64,000 nucleotides of DNA from positions 1 through 64,000 of the forward strand of contig NZ_FNBX01000013.1 of NCBI RefSeq assembly GCF_900102485.1, given 5' to 3'. This stretch comes from Desulfovibrio legallii (GTDB lineage Bacteria > Desulfobacterota > Desulfovibrionia > Desulfovibrionales > Desulfovibrionaceae). The position numbers and the translations under genes were made by a program. The notes under the pieces were generated by a model. That model was given only the letters and a program-made list of their open reading frames with translations, searched no databases and was not told where the DNA came from. Shown here in pieces: positions 1 through 7,723 of this stretch; position 1 is the stretch's first letter, and each line of letters starts with the position of its first letter.

Positions 1-203
1 CCGCCGCGCACTGGCGGCATATTCGGACAAATAACCCGCTCGAAAGGCTGAATCGTGAAATTCGGCGGCGAACGCGGGTGGTGGGGAGCTTTCCCGATGG
101 GCACGCGGCCTTAATGCTGGTAGCGGCCCGGCTGCGCTATATGGCGGGCCAGAAATGGGGCACACAGCGGTATCTGTGCATGTCCAGGGAGGAAGCAGAA
201 TAG
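1..203 (+). CDS. IS256-family transposase, C-terminal fragment
   Basis: Reading in the frame that starts at base 3 gives TNNPLERLNREIRRRTRVVG followed by SFPDGHAALMLVAARLRY, and the frame stops with TAG at 201-203. The TNN-LER-N-E-RRR-RVVG-FP block is the conserved C-terminal signature of mutator-type (IS256) DDE transposases. Only about 66 residues fall inside the window, so intactness cannot be judged. The protein would cut and join the IS ends. Confidence 0.85.
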   Translation, partial: AAHWRHIRTNNPLERLNREIRRRTRVVGSFPDGHAALMLVAARLRYMAGQKWGTQRYLCMSREEAE

Positions 204-343
204 CGTCGGCGCTGTCACGGCCCTTGCAGCCGCGGCATCTTTGAATGTACCGCTCGCAAGGCCCGCGCCAGCGCCTTAAGGCAGACCCAAAAATCCTGAC
301 CACGCGGGCCGCTACGAAATGTGCGAAAAATTCTGGACACTAC
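1..343 (+). mobile_element. Right end of an IS256-family insertion sequence (cut by window edge)
   Basis: The stretch holds the C-terminal codons of an IS256/mutator-type transposase, about 120 bp of non-coding sequence, and an end sequence, AAAAATTCTGGACACTACC, at 326-344. The same 19 bases occur in perfect inverted orientation at 710-728, which suggests that they are the terminal repeat of this element. The true left end lies outside the window, and the target duplication cannot be seen. Confidence 0.7.
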
Positions 344-344
344 C
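326..344 (+). repeat. 19-bp inverted repeat, copy 1 (IS end)
   Basis: AAAAATTCTGGACACTACC lies about 125 bp after the transposase stop. Its exact reverse complement occurs at 710-728. The two copies bracket the tRNA-Ala gene. Confidence 0.75.
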
Positions 345-424
345 CTGCCGTTTTGCTAGCTGTTTTCATTTAGATAACTAACTGTTCGGGATTACTCACC
401 ATTGAAAAGTGATTATTTGCATAG

Positions 425-460
425 CAAAAACCCCCGATCATTTTCCAATGATCGGGGGTT
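425..460 (-). terminator. Rho-independent terminator of tRNA-Ala
   Basis: Perfect 14-bp stem (429-442 with 447-460, AACCCCCGATCATT) and a 4-base loop, followed on the minus strand by a T-run. It lies 10 bp past the 3' end of the tRNA. Confidence 0.9.
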
Positions 461-469
461 TTCGAAATC

Positions 470-545
<76 letters not shown>

Positions 546-557
546 ACGGCGAGAGAA

Positions 558-586
558 ACAATGCCCAAAAGGCGTCGTTCTGTCAA
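558..586 (-). promoter_or_regulatory. Sigma-70-type promoter of tRNA-Ala
   Basis: On the minus strand a perfect -35 TTGACA (581-586) is followed by a 17-bp spacer and a weak -10 CATTGT (558-563). The -10 lies 12 bp upstream of the tRNA 5' end. Confidence 0.65.
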
Positions 587-709
587 CAAATTTTTGCAAA
601 AAAATGTAATTCCCCTTTGAGGGCGGCAGGTTGGGAAATTGCCGCGAGCGGCGCAGGGCCGCAGCCCCAGGTGCGGGCAGGCCGTCTGCTGGTACTGTTC
701 AGAATTTTT

Positions 710-728
710 GGTAGTGTCCAGAATTTTT
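710..728 (-). repeat. 19-bp inverted repeat, copy 2 (solo IS end)
   Basis: GGTAGTGTCCAGAATTTTT is the exact reverse complement of 326-344. No transposase follows on the right, so it looks like a decayed element end or a solo end. Confidence 0.7.
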
Positions 729-1081
729 AGCATATTCAGTAGCAGCCGGTCAGTGTCGGTTTGGCGTTGCTCTGAGGGGGCGGCGCAGGGCTCCAAACTC
801 GTATGGCGCAGGCAGGCGTCGGCTGCGCGCGCCGCGCAGGGCGCTTTACGGCCCTGCGCGGCGCGGCCCCCGCCGTTCCGTCCGCAAAAAAGGGGAGCCG
901 GCAGATTTCCGGCTCCCCTTGCAAGGTGCCCCGGCTTGCGCCGGGGTGTAGGCGCAATGGTGGCGCAACTGCCGTTTGGGGGCGCTGTGGCAGGCCGCCT
1001 GTCTTCCCGCGCGATGGACGCCGCCCAGGGGGGCGTCCTGCTTGCCTTGGGGGCAGGCGTTCAAGGGAACAAGCCCTACGG

Positions 1082-1220
1082 CTTGCAACGTTGCAAGTCC
1101 CTGGCGGCTGCGTAGCAGAGGCCCGCCGTGCAGGCGTAAGCGCAATGTATTTGCGCTGTTGAGCGCCGGACCGAGCGTGTTGCAACCTTTGAGAATGCTA
1201 TGCTCAAAGGCCATCTGCTT
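1082..1220 (+). repeat. Dispersed intergenic repeat, copy A
   Basis: The copy begins with a short palindrome (CTTGCAACGTTGCAAG, 1082-1097). It continues with a core of about 100 bp starting CTGGCGGCTGCGTAGCAG and containing GTAAGCGCAATGTATTTGCG. It ends in a second small hairpin, CCTTTGAG...CTCAAAGG, and ATCTGCTT. The same three-part layout recurs at 25582, 35501 and, inverted, at 38199. Confidence 0.8.
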
Positions 1221-1227
1221 CTAGAAG

Positions 1228-1264
1228 GGCAGCCCCCTTACGCCTCGGTGAGAAGGGGGCTGCC
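1228..1264 (-). terminator. Terminator hairpin after the PII gene
   Basis: Stem of 12 bp, GGCAGCCCCCTT (1228-1239) with AAGGGGGCTGCC (1253-1264), 16 bp past the PII stop codon on the minus strand. There is no strong T-run. Confidence 0.55.
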
Positions 1265-1279
1265 GGTCCGCATGTACGC

Positions 1280-1606
1280 CTACATGCTTTCTCCTGTCCT
1301 GATGCGGTAGCTTTCCGCCATATCCAGGACAAACACCACGCCGTCGCCTTCCTTGCCCGTGCGCGCCCCGGTCATGATGGCCTCCAGGGCCGCCTTGGCC
1401 TTCTCTTCCGGCACGGCCAGCTCGATGCGGACCTTTTTCAGCAGGTTCACCTCGGTGGAGATACCGCGGTAGAGCTCCACATAGCCTTTCTGCCGGCCGG
1501 CTCCCAGGATGTTGGTGATGGACATGGCGTAGATTTCGTGTTGGTACAATTCCTGTTTTACAGCCTGGAGGCTTTCAGGACGGGTATAGACGATAATGAG
1601 CTTCAT
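1280..1606 (-). CDS. glnK: P-II family nitrogen regulatory protein
   Basis: 108-residue PII signal protein. PII trimers sense 2-oxoglutarate and ATP/ADP and, when next to amtB, normally plug the ammonium channel. The sequence begins MKLIIVYTRPESLQAVKQEL and carries the T-loop with QKGYVELYRG near residues 40-50, whose tyrosine is the usual modification site. It ends in the PII tail RIRTGE. The length matches the family (about 112). A Shine-Dalgarno GGAGGA precedes the ATG. It lies 27 bp downstream of amtB in the same direction, so the two form an operon. The PII role is firm; the exact paralogue name (glnK versus glnB) rests on the amtB linkage. Confidence 0.92.
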   Translation of the reverse strand: MKLIIVYTRPESLQAVKQELYQHEIYAMSITNILGAGRQKGYVELYRGISTEVNLLKKVRIELAVPEEKAKAALEAIMTGARTGKEGDGVVFVLDMAESYRIRTGESM

Positions 1607-1633
1607 GGCGTTGTTCCTCCGCGTGCGCTGCGC

Positions 1634-3004
1634 TTATTCGTTGGAGAAGATCTGGAAGCCGCTGTAGGCGTCGGCTTTGTGTTCGGTGATGTCCAGACCC
1701 TTGAGTTCTTCCTCCTGGCTGACGCGCATGCCGAAGAGGGCGGAGACGATTTTGAACATGATGAAGCCCATGCCGAAGGCCCAGGCAAAATAAACGACCA
1801 CGCCCAGCATCTGGATGAACAGAAGTTTGATGCTGCCGCCGTAGAGCAGGCCGGTGGCCGTGCCGTAGCCGGGGGCCGCAAAGAGGCCCACCATCAGCGT
1901 GCCGAAAGCGCCGCACACGCCGTGCACGGAAACCGCGCCCACGGGGTCGTCCACCTTGAGCACCTGATCGATGAAGAGCACGGAGTAGACTACCAGAATG
2001 CCCGCCAGGAAGCCGATGATGATGGAGCCCACGGGCGAGACTTCAAAGCAGCCCGCCGTGATGCCCACCAGGCCCGCCAGGCAGCCGTTGAGGGTCATGG
2101 AAGGATCGGGCTTGCCCGTCTTGAACCAGATGGTGAACATGGCGCCCAGGGTGCCCGCGCAGGCGGCCAGGCAGGTATTGACGGCGATGTAGCCGATGGT
2201 GCCGTCCGCCACGGTGGTGGAGCCGCAGTTGAAGCCGAACCAGGCAAACCAGAGGATGAACACGCCCAGGGCCGCCATGGGCAGATTGTGGCCGGGGATG
2301 GCGCGGGCCTTGCCGTTTTTGTCATACTTGCCCAGGCGCGGGCCCACCACGATGGCGCCGGCAAAGGCGATCCAGCCGCCCACGGAGTGCACCACAGAGG
2401 AACCGGCAAAGTCGATAAAGCCCATGTTGCCCAGCCAGCCGCCGCTGCCGCCCAGCAGCGAATTCCACGACCAGTGCCCGCTGATGGGGTAGATGAAGGC
2501 AGAGACCAGGGCGCTGCCGATGAGGTAGGAGCTGAACTTGGTGCGCTCCGCAATGGAGCCGGAAACGATGGTGGCCGAGGTGGCGCAGAACATGGCCTGG
2601 AAGAACCAGAAGGTCAGGTTCCACATGCCGTCGGCGGTGCTGGCGTCCGCGCCGCCCAGGAAGAAGAGCGAGCTGCCGATAAAGCCGCCGTGGGAGCTGC
2701 CAAACATGAGGCCGAAGCCGATGGCGAAGAACAGGATGCCGCCCATGGCAAAGTCCAGCACGTTCTTCATAATGATGTTGGCCGCGTTTTTGGCCCGGGT
2801 AAGGCCGCATTCCACCAGCGCGAAGCCCGCCTGCATAAACATGACCAGGATGCCGCCCAGCAGCGTCCATAAGGTGTTGCCCGCAGCCTGGGGCATGAGC
2901 GCGGGGGCTTCCTCAGCCGCGTGAGCCAGTTCCGGCAGCAGCAGGCACAGGCAGAGCGGAACGCCGATCCCCAGTTTCCGCCCGATGGTGCATAAACCCT
3001 TCAT
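1634..3004 (-). CDS. amtB: Ammonium transporter (Amt family) with signal peptide
   Basis: 456-residue inner-membrane ammonium channel. The N-terminus carries a hydrophobic signal (LGIGVPLCLCLLLPELAHA), followed by the Amt core with eleven predicted membrane segments. Family hallmarks seen include FALVECGLTRAKNAANI in the first helices, FQAMFCATSATIVSGSIAER with the gating Phe region, and HSVGGWIAFAG with the first pore histidine. The second pore-histidine helix is GVCGAFGTLMVGLF. The cytoplasmic tail ends after an EELKGLDITEHKADAYSGF stretch usual for AmtB. GGAGGACTG precedes the ATG. It is the first gene of the amtB-glnK operon, behind a sigma-54-like promoter at 3054-3067, which implies nitrogen-limitation control. 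Confidence 0.95.
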   Translation of the reverse strand: MKGLCTIGRKLGIGVPLCLCLLLPELAHAAEEAPALMPQAAGNTLWTLLGGILVMFMQAGFALVECGLTRAKNAANIIMKNVLDFAMGGILFFAIGFGLMFGSSHGGFIGSSLFFLGGADASTADGMWNLTFWFFQAMFCATSATIVSGSIAERTKFSSYLIGSALVSAFIYPISGHWSWNSLLGGSGGWLGNMGFIDFAGSSVVHSVGGWIAFAGAIVVGPRLGKYDKNGKARAIPGHNLPMAALGVFILWFAWFGFNCGSTTVADGTIGYIAVNTCLAACAGTLGAMFTIWFKTGKPDPSMTLNGCLAGLVGITAGCFEVSPVGSIIIGFLAGILVVYSVLFIDQVLKVDDPVGAVSVHGVCGAFGTLMVGLFAAPGYGTATGLLYGGSIKLLFIQMLGVVVYFAWAFGMGFIMFKIVSALFGMRVSQEEELKGLDITEHKADAYSGFQIFSNE

Positions 3005-3053
3005 GACAGTCCTCCCGAATAGGTGTGATGGATGAGCCTCTGCCCATCCTTAA

Positions 3054-3067
3054 GCATAAAGGCTGCC
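3054..3067 (-). promoter_or_regulatory. Sigma-54-type promoter for amtB-glnK
   Basis: The minus strand reads TTGGCAGCCTTTATGCTTA, which is GG at -24 (3066-3067), exactly ten bases, then GC at -12 (3054-3055). This is close to the TGGCAC-N5-TTGC consensus. The predicted start lies about 38 bp before the amtB ATG, leaving room for the GGAGG. A sigma-54 promoter fits nitrogen-regulated amtB operons. Confidence 0.6.
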
Positions 3068-3210
3068 AAAAAGGATTTTTTAAAAATATAATAATTTTAT
3101 TTAGTTATATGTTTGTCTCCGGGCCCCATGAGACAATATTGTTTTTTGCGCGCAAAAAGTAGGATTTTTTTGTCCCGCTGCCGCGGCTTTGACTGGCCGC
3201 GCGCGAGCGC

Positions 3211-3271
3211 AAAAAAGCCCATTGCCGGGCAGAGATGCGGCGCGGGGCCGCCTTCTGACCGACAATGGGCT
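3211..3271 (-). terminator. Distal terminator on the roo side
   Basis: The inverted repeat AGCCCATTG (3216-3224) / CAATGGGCT (3263-3271) has a GC-rich loop and runs into TTTTTT on the minus strand. It sits about 255 bp past the roo stop. The rest of 3068-3525 is GC-rich with an AT-rich block at 3075-3115, and I see no gene in it. Confidence 0.45.
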
Positions 3272-3525
3272 CTTTGCGCCCCGGGCTGTTCGCCTTTGTT
3301 GCCGCGCCTGGTTTGCGCGGGCCGCAAGGTCCACGGCCTCTGCGCATGACCTTGCCCAAAGGCGGGGCCATGCGCCGCCGGGCGGAGAGGCTGCGTGCCC
3401 GGTTTGCGCGGTCTGGGCAGAAAGCCTCCGGCTTCAGCGCGGGGGGCTGGGCGCAGCGCCTTGCCGCGCCGCATCCGGCCCAGGGCGGGGGCCGCGGCCG
3501 GTGGGACGTTTACGCCGGAAGCGCC

Positions 3526-4731
3526 TTAGCCCTGGCACTTCTTTTTGAGCGTCTCGCCCACGGTTTTGCCCAGCTGATGGCAGGCGGCCAGGGCCTCGTG
3601 GTCGGGCCGCCACATGCATTTGACGGGTTCGCAGGGCATTTCCATGTGCATGGCGGCCAGCTGTTCCTGCAGGAATTTGGGGCCCTCGCCGGACCAGCCG
3701 AAGGAGCCGAACGCGCCGCCCACGCGGTTCTGGGGCCGCAGGCCCTTCATGTAGGTGAGCTGCGCGGCCACCAGGGGCAGCACGGTGTTGTTGTGGGTGG
3801 GGGAGCCCGCCAGCACCGCGCCGCAGTCGGCGAGCTCCGTCATGACGGCGCTGTGGTGGTTATGCTTTACGGACATAAGGCGCACGGGCACGCCCGCCTC
3901 TTCCAGGCCGCTGCCCACGGCGTAGGCCATGGTCTCCGTGGATTGCCACATGGTGTCGTAAAAAATGAGGGCGCGCTGCTGGGGCTTCTGCTCGGCCATG
4001 GTGCGGTACATGTCGATAATGGCGCGCACGGCTTCGGGCCCGCGGTGGATGAGGCCGTGGTCCGGGGCGATCATGTCCACGTCCAGGCTTTCCACAATGG
4101 GCAGGGCCTTGAGGGTCATGGGGGAATAGGGCAGCACGATGTTGTAGTAGTATTCCTTCACCCGCCGCCAGAATTCGCCCATGTCGCCGAATTCGTCCAC
4201 AAAACGGGCAGAGCTCGCGATGTTCTGGCCGAAGATGTCGTTGCTCACCAGGAGCTTTTCTTCAGGGATGTAGGAGACCATGCTGTCCGGCCAGTGGAGC
4301 ATGCGGGTTTCCTGAAAGACCACGCTGCGCTTGCCGAGGCTGATGCGGTCGCCGGTTTTGACGGCCTGCACGGGCCAGTCCTTGGCATTGAAGTAGCCGG
4401 CCAGGGATTTGAGGCCCGTCTGGGAGACGAAGATTTTTTCGGGCTTGCAGCGCTCCACCAGAACTTCCAGCGAGCCGGAGTGGTCCAGCTCCAGGTGGTT
4501 GCAGATGATGTAGTCCACCTTCTGTGGTTCCAGCACCTGGGCCATGCGGCAGAGCAGCGTGCTGTGGCAGCCTGGGGCCACGGTATCCAGCAGGGCGTTT
4601 TTTTCGTCCTTGATGAGGTAGGCGTTGTAGGTGGAGCCGTCGGGCGAGCGGGAATAGCCGTGGAAATCCCGATGGTCATAATCCACAAAGCCGACCCAGT
4701 AAATGTCTTTTTTGATCTCTACCGGTTGCAT
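3526..4731 (-). CDS. roo: Rubredoxin:oxygen oxidoreductase (flavodiiron protein)
   Basis: 401-residue cytoplasmic flavodiiron protein that reduces O2 (or NO) to water (or N2O) with electrons from rubredoxin. The N-terminal metallo-beta-lactamase domain carries the di-iron ligands HLELDH (H79, E81, D83), H146, D165 and H225, matching the family pattern. The C-terminal flavodoxin domain starts near residue 255 (ALIFYDTMWQSTETMAYAV) and has the FMN-binding AGSPTHNNTVLP. Length and ligands are complete. A GGAGG lies ahead of the ATG. The rubredoxin and superoxide reductase genes lie upstream on the same strand, but a terminator at 4762-4800 separates them, so roo may have its own promoter. Confidence 0.95.
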   Translation of the reverse strand: MQPVEIKKDIYWVGFVDYDHRDFHGYSRSPDGSTYNAYLIKDEKNALLDTVAPGCHSTLLCRMAQVLEPQKVDYIICNHLELDHSGSLEVLVERCKPEKIFVSQTGLKSLAGYFNAKDWPVQAVKTGDRISLGKRSVVFQETRMLHWPDSMVSYIPEEKLLVSNDIFGQNIASSARFVDEFGDMGEFWRRVKEYYYNIVLPYSPMTLKALPIVESLDVDMIAPDHGLIHRGPEAVRAIIDMYRTMAEQKPQQRALIFYDTMWQSTETMAYAVGSGLEEAGVPVRLMSVKHNHHSAVMTELADCGAVLAGSPTHNNTVLPLVAAQLTYMKGLRPQNRVGGAFGSFGWSGEGPKFLQEQLAAMHMEMPCEPVKCMWRPDHEALAACHQLGKTVGETLKKKCQG

Positions 4732-4761
4732 CTAACATCCTCCGGGTATGGTCGCGTAACG

Positions 4762-4800
4762 AAAAAATCCCCCGCCGGGCCACAAGGGCAGGGCGGGGGG
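4762..4800 (-). terminator. Terminator between rub and roo
   Basis: GC hairpin CCCCCGCC...GGCGGGGG (4768-4800), followed on the minus strand by ATTTTTTCG. It ends the superoxide-reductase/rubredoxin transcript about 110 bp before roo. Confidence 0.7.
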
Positions 4801-4912
4801 AAATGCCGGACAGCGATACGGCCCTGCGCGCCGTGCGGTACAAAGCGCGCATCCCCGCGCGCCGCCCCGGCGACCGGGGCGGGCATGCCGCACCGCGCGG
4901 GCTTCTGCAAGG

Positions 4913-5050
4913 CTAGGCCGGGTTGAACTGGTCTTTGCCCACGCCGCACACCGGGCAGCACCAATCTTCGGGCAGATCTTCAAAGGCCACGTTGTCGTTT
5001 TCGGCGGGGTCATACTCGTAGCCACAGACACCGCAAACATACTTTTGCAT
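4913..5050 (-). CDS. rub: Rubredoxin
   Basis: 45-residue rubredoxin, a one-iron FeS4 electron carrier that donates to Roo and to superoxide reductase. The reverse complement translates as [19 protein letters not shown], and the second half reads [15 protein letters not shown]. The two CxxC pairs (C6, C9 and C39, C42) are the FeS4 ligands. The protein has the short form of the family (45-54 residues) and is complete. GGAG precedes the ATG. It starts 30 bp after the superoxide-reductase stop, the rbo-rub arrangement known from Desulfovibrio. Confidence 0.95.
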   Translation of the reverse strand: MQKYVCGVCGYEYDPAENDNVAFEDLPEDWCCPVCGVGKDQFNPA

Positions 5051-5080
5051 GGGGGTTTTCTCCTTCAAGCTCGGTCAGGC

Positions 5081-5461
5081 TCAGTTTTCGGCCTTCCAAT
5101 GGCCGTGCAGGTTGCAGAACTCGCGGGCGGTCACCTTGGCGGCGTCGATGGCGAAGAAGGCCTCGGGCGCGTCGCCGGGATTGAGAAACTTGGTGTAGCT
5201 GCGGCCGTCGGCCAGCAGCTCGATCCATTCAATCCAGTGCTTTTCTTCCATGGGATGGGGCACGCTGCCCACCTTGACCTTGTAGCCGCCGTCCACCTTC
5301 TCGATGACCGGCACATGTTTTTCCAAAGCGCCGTCGGTGGCGCCTTCTTTCATGAGCTTCATGGGCTCGCCGCAACAGACGATGTCAGCGCCGCCGCCGT
5401 GGAGCACTTCCACAATGTTGCCGCAGTGAACGCACTTATACACTTCCAGATGCTTGGGCAT
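5081..5461 (-). CDS. dfx: Desulfoferrodoxin (superoxide reductase)
   Basis: 126-residue 2Fe superoxide reductase that reduces superoxide to peroxide without making O2. The N-terminal desulforedoxin domain has CVHCG and CCGEPMK (centre I Fe-S4 cysteines). The C-terminal domain carries the centre II ligands: the EKH region, [15 protein letters not shown] and CNLHGHWK, whose His residues and Cys hold the catalytic iron. The start [10 protein letters not shown] was chosen because it matches the family; an upstream in-frame ATG at 5521 would add 20 unrelated residues. It is first in the dfx-rub unit. The gene is also called rbo or sorA. The 5462-5657 leader contains AT-rich sequence but no promoter I would commit to. 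Confidence 0.95.
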   Translation of the reverse strand: MPKHLEVYKCVHCGNIVEVLHGGGADIVCCGEPMKLMKEGATDGALEKHVPVIEKVDGGYKVKVGSVPHPMEEKHWIEWIELLADGRSYTKFLNPGDAPEAFFAIDAAKVTAREFCNLHGHWKAEN

Positions 5462-5657
5462 GGTTTCCCTCACTTTGTTTGGGCCGCACGGGCCTGGTTG
5501 GGATGCCGTCGGCAGGGACAAGCGCCCGTTGGAGGCCTCGTCCGCCGAAGAACAGTTTGTATAAAGTCGCGCCTGATGTAAAGCCTTTTTTATGGGTATC
5601 AGTAACTATTTTTAATGGGCGCGCTTTACCCCGGCACAGTCGGCCGCAGGGGGCGGG

Positions 5658-6257
5658 CTAAGCCGCAGGCTGGGCTTCCCCGGCCGGATCCGCCGCTTTG
5701 GCGGGCGCAGGCTTGACCGCCTTGGCGGGCGCTGGCGCTTCCACTACGGAGCCGTCGGCCAGCACCAGAGCAAGCGCGTGGGCCGGGCAGGCTTCCATGC
5801 AGGCGGTGATCTTTTTGCCGTTTTCCATGCGCCAGGCCCGGCACATGTCGCAGCGCACGGCCACCTCGCGGCGGGAGCGCTGGGCAATGGTTTCGCCGCC
5901 TTCCGCATCCACGTCGGGCATGCCGATGGTGTCCATGCTGATGGTGCCGTAGGGGCAGGCGGCGATGCACATTTTGCAGGCCAGGCAGTACTGCACGCGC
6001 ATGATGACGCGGCCTTCCTTGTCCTGCTGCAGGGCGCCCGCGGGGCAGACGTTGACGCAGGGCGCGGGGTTGCACTGGTGGCAGCGCACGGTGGTTTTGA
6101 AGCCTTCGGCCTTGACCACCTGCACGCGGGCCACCATTTCGTCGCGGTGCTTCATGGCCTCTTTGAAGGATATACCGTGGTGGGCGGCGATACAGGCCAC
6201 CTCACAGCGCCGGCAGGCGCGGCATTTGTCTGGTATGACCTGGATGTGTTCAGTCAT
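5658..6257 (-). CDS. cooF: Polyferredoxin electron-transfer subunit CooF
   Basis: 199-residue iron-sulfur protein with four cysteine groups: CRACRRCEVAC, CHQCNPAPCVNVCPAG, CLACKMCIAACPYG and CDMC...CMEACP. The pattern predicts four [4Fe-4S] clusters, as in CooF and HydN-type electron carriers. The C-terminal 35 residues are an Ala/Pro/Lys-rich tail. The start MTEHIQVIPD overlaps the end of hypA by 8 bp; a longer frame upstream has no family similarity. In this operon it would shuttle electrons between a CO dehydrogenase and the hydrogenase. The CODH gene (cooS) is not in the window, so the electron partner is inferred. Confidence 0.85.
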   Translation of the reverse strand: MTEHIQVIPDKCRACRRCEVACIAAHHGISFKEAMKHRDEMVARVQVVKAEGFKTTVRCHQCNPAPCVNVCPAGALQQDKEGRVIMRVQYCLACKMCIAACPYGTISMDTIGMPDVDAEGGETIAQRSRREVAVRCDMCRAWRMENGKKITACMEACPAHALALVLADGSVVEAPAPAKAVKPAPAKAADPAGEAQPAA

Positions 6258-6633
6258 GGTCCGGTTCCTCGGCGGCGACGTGCAGAGCCAGGAGGGTAAG
6301 GCCGTGGCCGCCGTCGCAATGGATGTTTTCGCCACCGCAACGGGGGCAGGCAAAGCGCCGTTGCGTCAGGGTAAAGTTGTGGCCACAGGTCTGGCAGCGG
6401 CAGGGCAGGGGGGCTGTCTCCAGCGCCAGCCGGGCCCCTTCCGCCGGGGTGCCTTCGGCAAAAAGCTCGAAGCAGGCGGTAAGGGTCTGCGGCTCCACGC
6501 AGCTCAGCAGGCCCAGTTCGCAGCGCACTTCCTCCACGCGGGTCACGGGCGCTTCGGGGTGGGCCGCGTTGTGCTCCCGCACGGCGGTAAGGGTCATGTC
6601 CAGCAGCCCTTGCACCAGACTCGCCTCGTGCAT
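6250..6633 (-). CDS. hypA: Hydrogenase nickel-incorporation protein HypA
   Basis: 127-residue metallochaperone that delivers Ni to [NiFe] hydrogenases. It starts with the invariant MHE, whose His2 binds nickel, and has the zinc site CRCQTC...CPRCGG near residues 78-101. The length is slightly longer than E. coli HypA (116). It sits between cooH and cooF with a 4-bp gap and an 8-bp overlap, so it is co-transcribed and probably dedicated to CooH maturation. Confidence 0.93.
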   Translation of the reverse strand: MHEASLVQGLLDMTLTAVREHNAAHPEAPVTRVEEVRCELGLLSCVEPQTLTACFELFAEGTPAEGARLALETAPLPCRCQTCGHNFTLTQRRFACPRCGGENIHCDGGHGLTLLALHVAAEEPDHD

Positions 6634-6637
6634 GGGC

Positions 6638-7723
6638 TCAGCGTTCCGTGCAGGAAACGCAGGGGTCGATGCTGTTGGTGATCAGGGCCACGTCGGCCAC
6701 CTTGCAGTCGCGCATCATAACGCCCAGGGCCTCCCAGTTCATGTACGAGGGCACGCGCCACTTGAGGCGGGCGGGGATGTCCGTCTCATTGGTGCGGATG
6801 TAGTAGAACACCTCGCCGCGCGGGGCTTCGGTGCGGGCGCAGGCCTCGGCCGTGCGGATCTGGCGCATGGGCGCGGTCAGCGGGCCTTGGGGCAGGCGCT
6901 CGATGCACTGGCGGATAAGGGAGAACGACTGGAATATTTCGTGCAGGCGCACCATGGTGCGGGCGTGGACGCAGCAGTCTTCCCGCACCACAGAGGCGAA
7001 GTCCAGCTCGCCGTAGGCGGCGTAGGGAGAATCCTTACGCACGTCGATGCGCACGCCGGAACCCCGGGCCACCGGACCCACCACGCCCAGGCGCACGGCG
7101 TCCGCCTTGGGCAGCAGCCCAAGGCCCCTGGTCCTGGCCAGCACCATGCTGTTGGTGTCGTAAATCTCGCGGATTTGCTCCACCTGGGGTTCGATTTTGT
7201 CCACTGTTTTGCGCATATAGTCCAGCAGTTCCCTGTCCACATCGTATTTGACTCCCCCGATGCAGTTGGCGGCGAGATTCATGCGGTTGCCGTAGACGGT
7301 TTCCTTCAGGTCTTGCATCACTTCACGCACTTCCATGACGTGCATGAACAGGGATTTGAAGCCGATGATGTGCGCCTGGATGGCCGTATTGAAAAGGTGG
7401 GAGGCCACGCGCTTGATTTCCTCGGCCAGCACGCGCAGATAGCGCGCCCTGGCGGGGATGGTGATGCCCAGCACGTTTTCCACGGCCATGCAGTAGGTAA
7501 AGGAGTGGCTGTTGGAGCAGAGGGAGCAGACCCGCTCCGTAAGGGTGACGTTTTTGACCAGGTTGCGCTGGCTGGCCAGGGCCTCCATGCCGCGGTGCAC
7601 ATGGCCGGAGGTCAGCTCCACATGGCGCACGGTTTCGCCTTCCACGGCAAGATGGAAGTAGACGGGTTCCTCCAGGGCCACATGCACAGGGCCCAGAGGC
7701 ATGTCGAAGGTGGAGACGCTCAT
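6638..7723 (-). CDS. cooH: CO-induced [NiFe] hydrogenase large subunit CooH
   Basis: 361-residue catalytic subunit of an energy-converting (group 4, Ech/Coo type) hydrogenase. The Ni-Fe ligands are the RVCSLCSNSH motif (C66, C69) and DPCVSC at the extreme C-terminus (C355, C358). The protein ends TER, three residues after the last cysteine, so no cleavable C-terminal tail is visible. The body is homologous to NuoD. The ATG at 7723 overlaps the cooU stop (ATGA); an upstream in-frame start inside cooU was rejected. It forms the membrane-attached hydrogenase module with CooL and CooU. Confidence 0.95.
   Translation of the reverse strand: MSVSTFDMPLGPVHVALEEPVYFHLAVEGETVRHVELTSGHVHRGMEALASQRNLVKNVTLTERVCSLCSNSHSFTYCMAVENVLGITIPARARYLRVLAEEIKRVASHLFNTAIQAHIIGFKSLFMHVMEVREVMQDLKETVYGNRMNLAANCIGGVKYDVDRELLDYMRKTVDKIEPQVEQIREIYDTNSMVLARTRGLGLLPKADAVRLGVVGPVARGSGVRIDVRKDSPYAAYGELDFASVVREDCCVHARTMVRLHEIFQSFSLIRQCIERLPQGPLTAPMRQIRTAEACARTEAPRGEVFYYIRTNETDIPARLKWRVPSYMNWEALGVMMRDCKVADVALITNSIDPCVSCTER

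Larger units (their letters stand above)
587..1279. other. Gene-poor stretch with hairpins, a second IS-type end and a dispersed repeat
   Basis: No protein-coding frame here has a ribosome-binding site or recognisable sequence. What can be seen is an inverted IS end at 710-728, a GC hairpin at 830-863 (13-bp stem CGCCGCGCAGGGC), a 12-bp-stem hairpin at 890-920 (AAGGGGAGCCGG), dispersed repeat copy A at 1082-1220, and the PII terminator at 1228-1264. Confidence 0.7.

Noticed and set aside
639..1224. Several open frames of 80-160 codons on both strands
   Set aside because: They overlap one another, lack ribosome-binding sites, have Arg/Ala/Pro-rich composition typical of GC-rich shadows, and cover hairpins and repeat copy A.
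1538..2872. A 444-codon open frame antisense to amtB
   Set aside because: It is the complement of a clear transporter gene; its His/Gly/Ala-rich content is the usual by-product of high GC.
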